Of a stretch of 64,000 nt of DNA, positions 63,696 through 64,000 are shown piece by piece. This DNA is from Desmodesmus armatus (lineage: Eukaryota; Chlorophyta; Chlorophyceae; Sphaeropleales; Scenedesmaceae). The position numbers and the translations under genes are program-made. A model generated the notes under the pieces. The model was not told where the DNA came from. It saw only the letters and a program-made list of their open reading frames with translations, and did not search any database. The stretch spans positions 310,001 through 374,000 of the forward strand of contig VIIQ02000106.1 in the NCBI GenBank assembly GCA_007449985.2. Direction: 5' to 3'. The first letter of the stretch is position 1. The number at the start of each line of letters is the position of its first letter.

Positions 63696-64000
63696 ATTGA
63701 GCGTTACGCACAGTACCGTCCGAGGGAGACAGCAAACGCTGCTGACAAAGTGTGTGCAGATGAGCGGAGGGGCAGCACACTTGGCGAAGCAACAGTTGCC
63801 TGCAACAAAGCCAATCCAGCATGAAAGGAGATGATTACGGTTGAGGCACTGCTGAGCGAGTAAACCTCAAAGGGAGATACACAACAAGGGTCGATGCCAA
63901 AACACCAGGGCAGCTTTTCAGACAGTTGCTGCGTGTTGTGAGGCCTGCATAGTCTTAACCAGTGTGCAATGCATGGGGCGCCATGGACATGAACACATAC
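63696..64000. other. upstream region of the HAD gene
   Basis: Presumed 5' UTR and promoter side of the minus-strand HAD gene. No TATA-like box or other gene could be assigned. Confidence 0.4.

Overview
The window looks like nuclear DNA of a chlorophyte green alga, probably chlorophycean. Genes have many short GC-rich exons with GT-AG introns, plant-type plastid enzymes are present, and there is a large MYND-finger protein of the kind seen in volvocalean and sphaeroplealean algae. A Haematococcus-like alga would fit, but the sequence alone does not settle the species. All gene models were built by hand from splice sites, reading phase and protein-family resemblance; no database search was possible.

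Layout. (1) 1-27425, + strand: the 3' four-fifths of an NADH-dependent glutamate synthase gene, resolved into 39 exons that keep a single reading phase (1,777 residues; the N-terminal glutaminase part lies off the left edge). One intron holds a nearly complete antisense LINE retrotransposon (8.1-14.2 kb). Another holds two tandem copies of a ~1 kb element with short terminal inverted repeats. Others hold palindromes and a miRNA-like hairpin. (2) 30661-32556, +: a secreted HSL/GDXG-type esterase in three exons. (3) 34403-36828, +: a six-exon, three-helix ELIP-like light-harvesting relative. (4) 37.5-48.8 kb: an accessory block bracketed by a 45-bp direct repeat. It holds a tandem array with GAAA-loop hairpins and a 5.5-kb element with perfect 76-bp terminal inverted repeats. 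That element encodes a 5'-truncated cytosine-5 DNA methyltransferase fused to a Gypsy/Ginger-type integrase, a PHD finger and a Tudor-like tail, followed by a gag-like zinc-knuckle ORF. The block also has a pair of 470-bp TG...CA direct repeats and a 1.5-kb G-rich minisatellite. (5) 49.2-52.4 kb, -: a large MYND-finger gene with several reading-frame breaks. (6) 55177-63695, -: a complete nine-exon HAD-superfamily gene resembling plant PYRP2. Its introns contain three 5'-truncated LINE fragments, two of them forming a 1.3-kb inverted pair around one 99-nt exon, and several foldback repeats.

The most unusual things are the methyltransferase-integrase-PHD element, the many 'exon-edge echoes' (tandem partial duplications that copy exon ends together with their splice sites into the neighbouring intron, in two unrelated genes), and the inverted LINE pair that encloses an in-frame exon. 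The host genes are linked metabolically only in a loose sense: nitrogen assimilation (GOGAT), photoprotection (ELIP-like) and a probable plastid HAD protein. Nothing suggests an operon or a common pathway.
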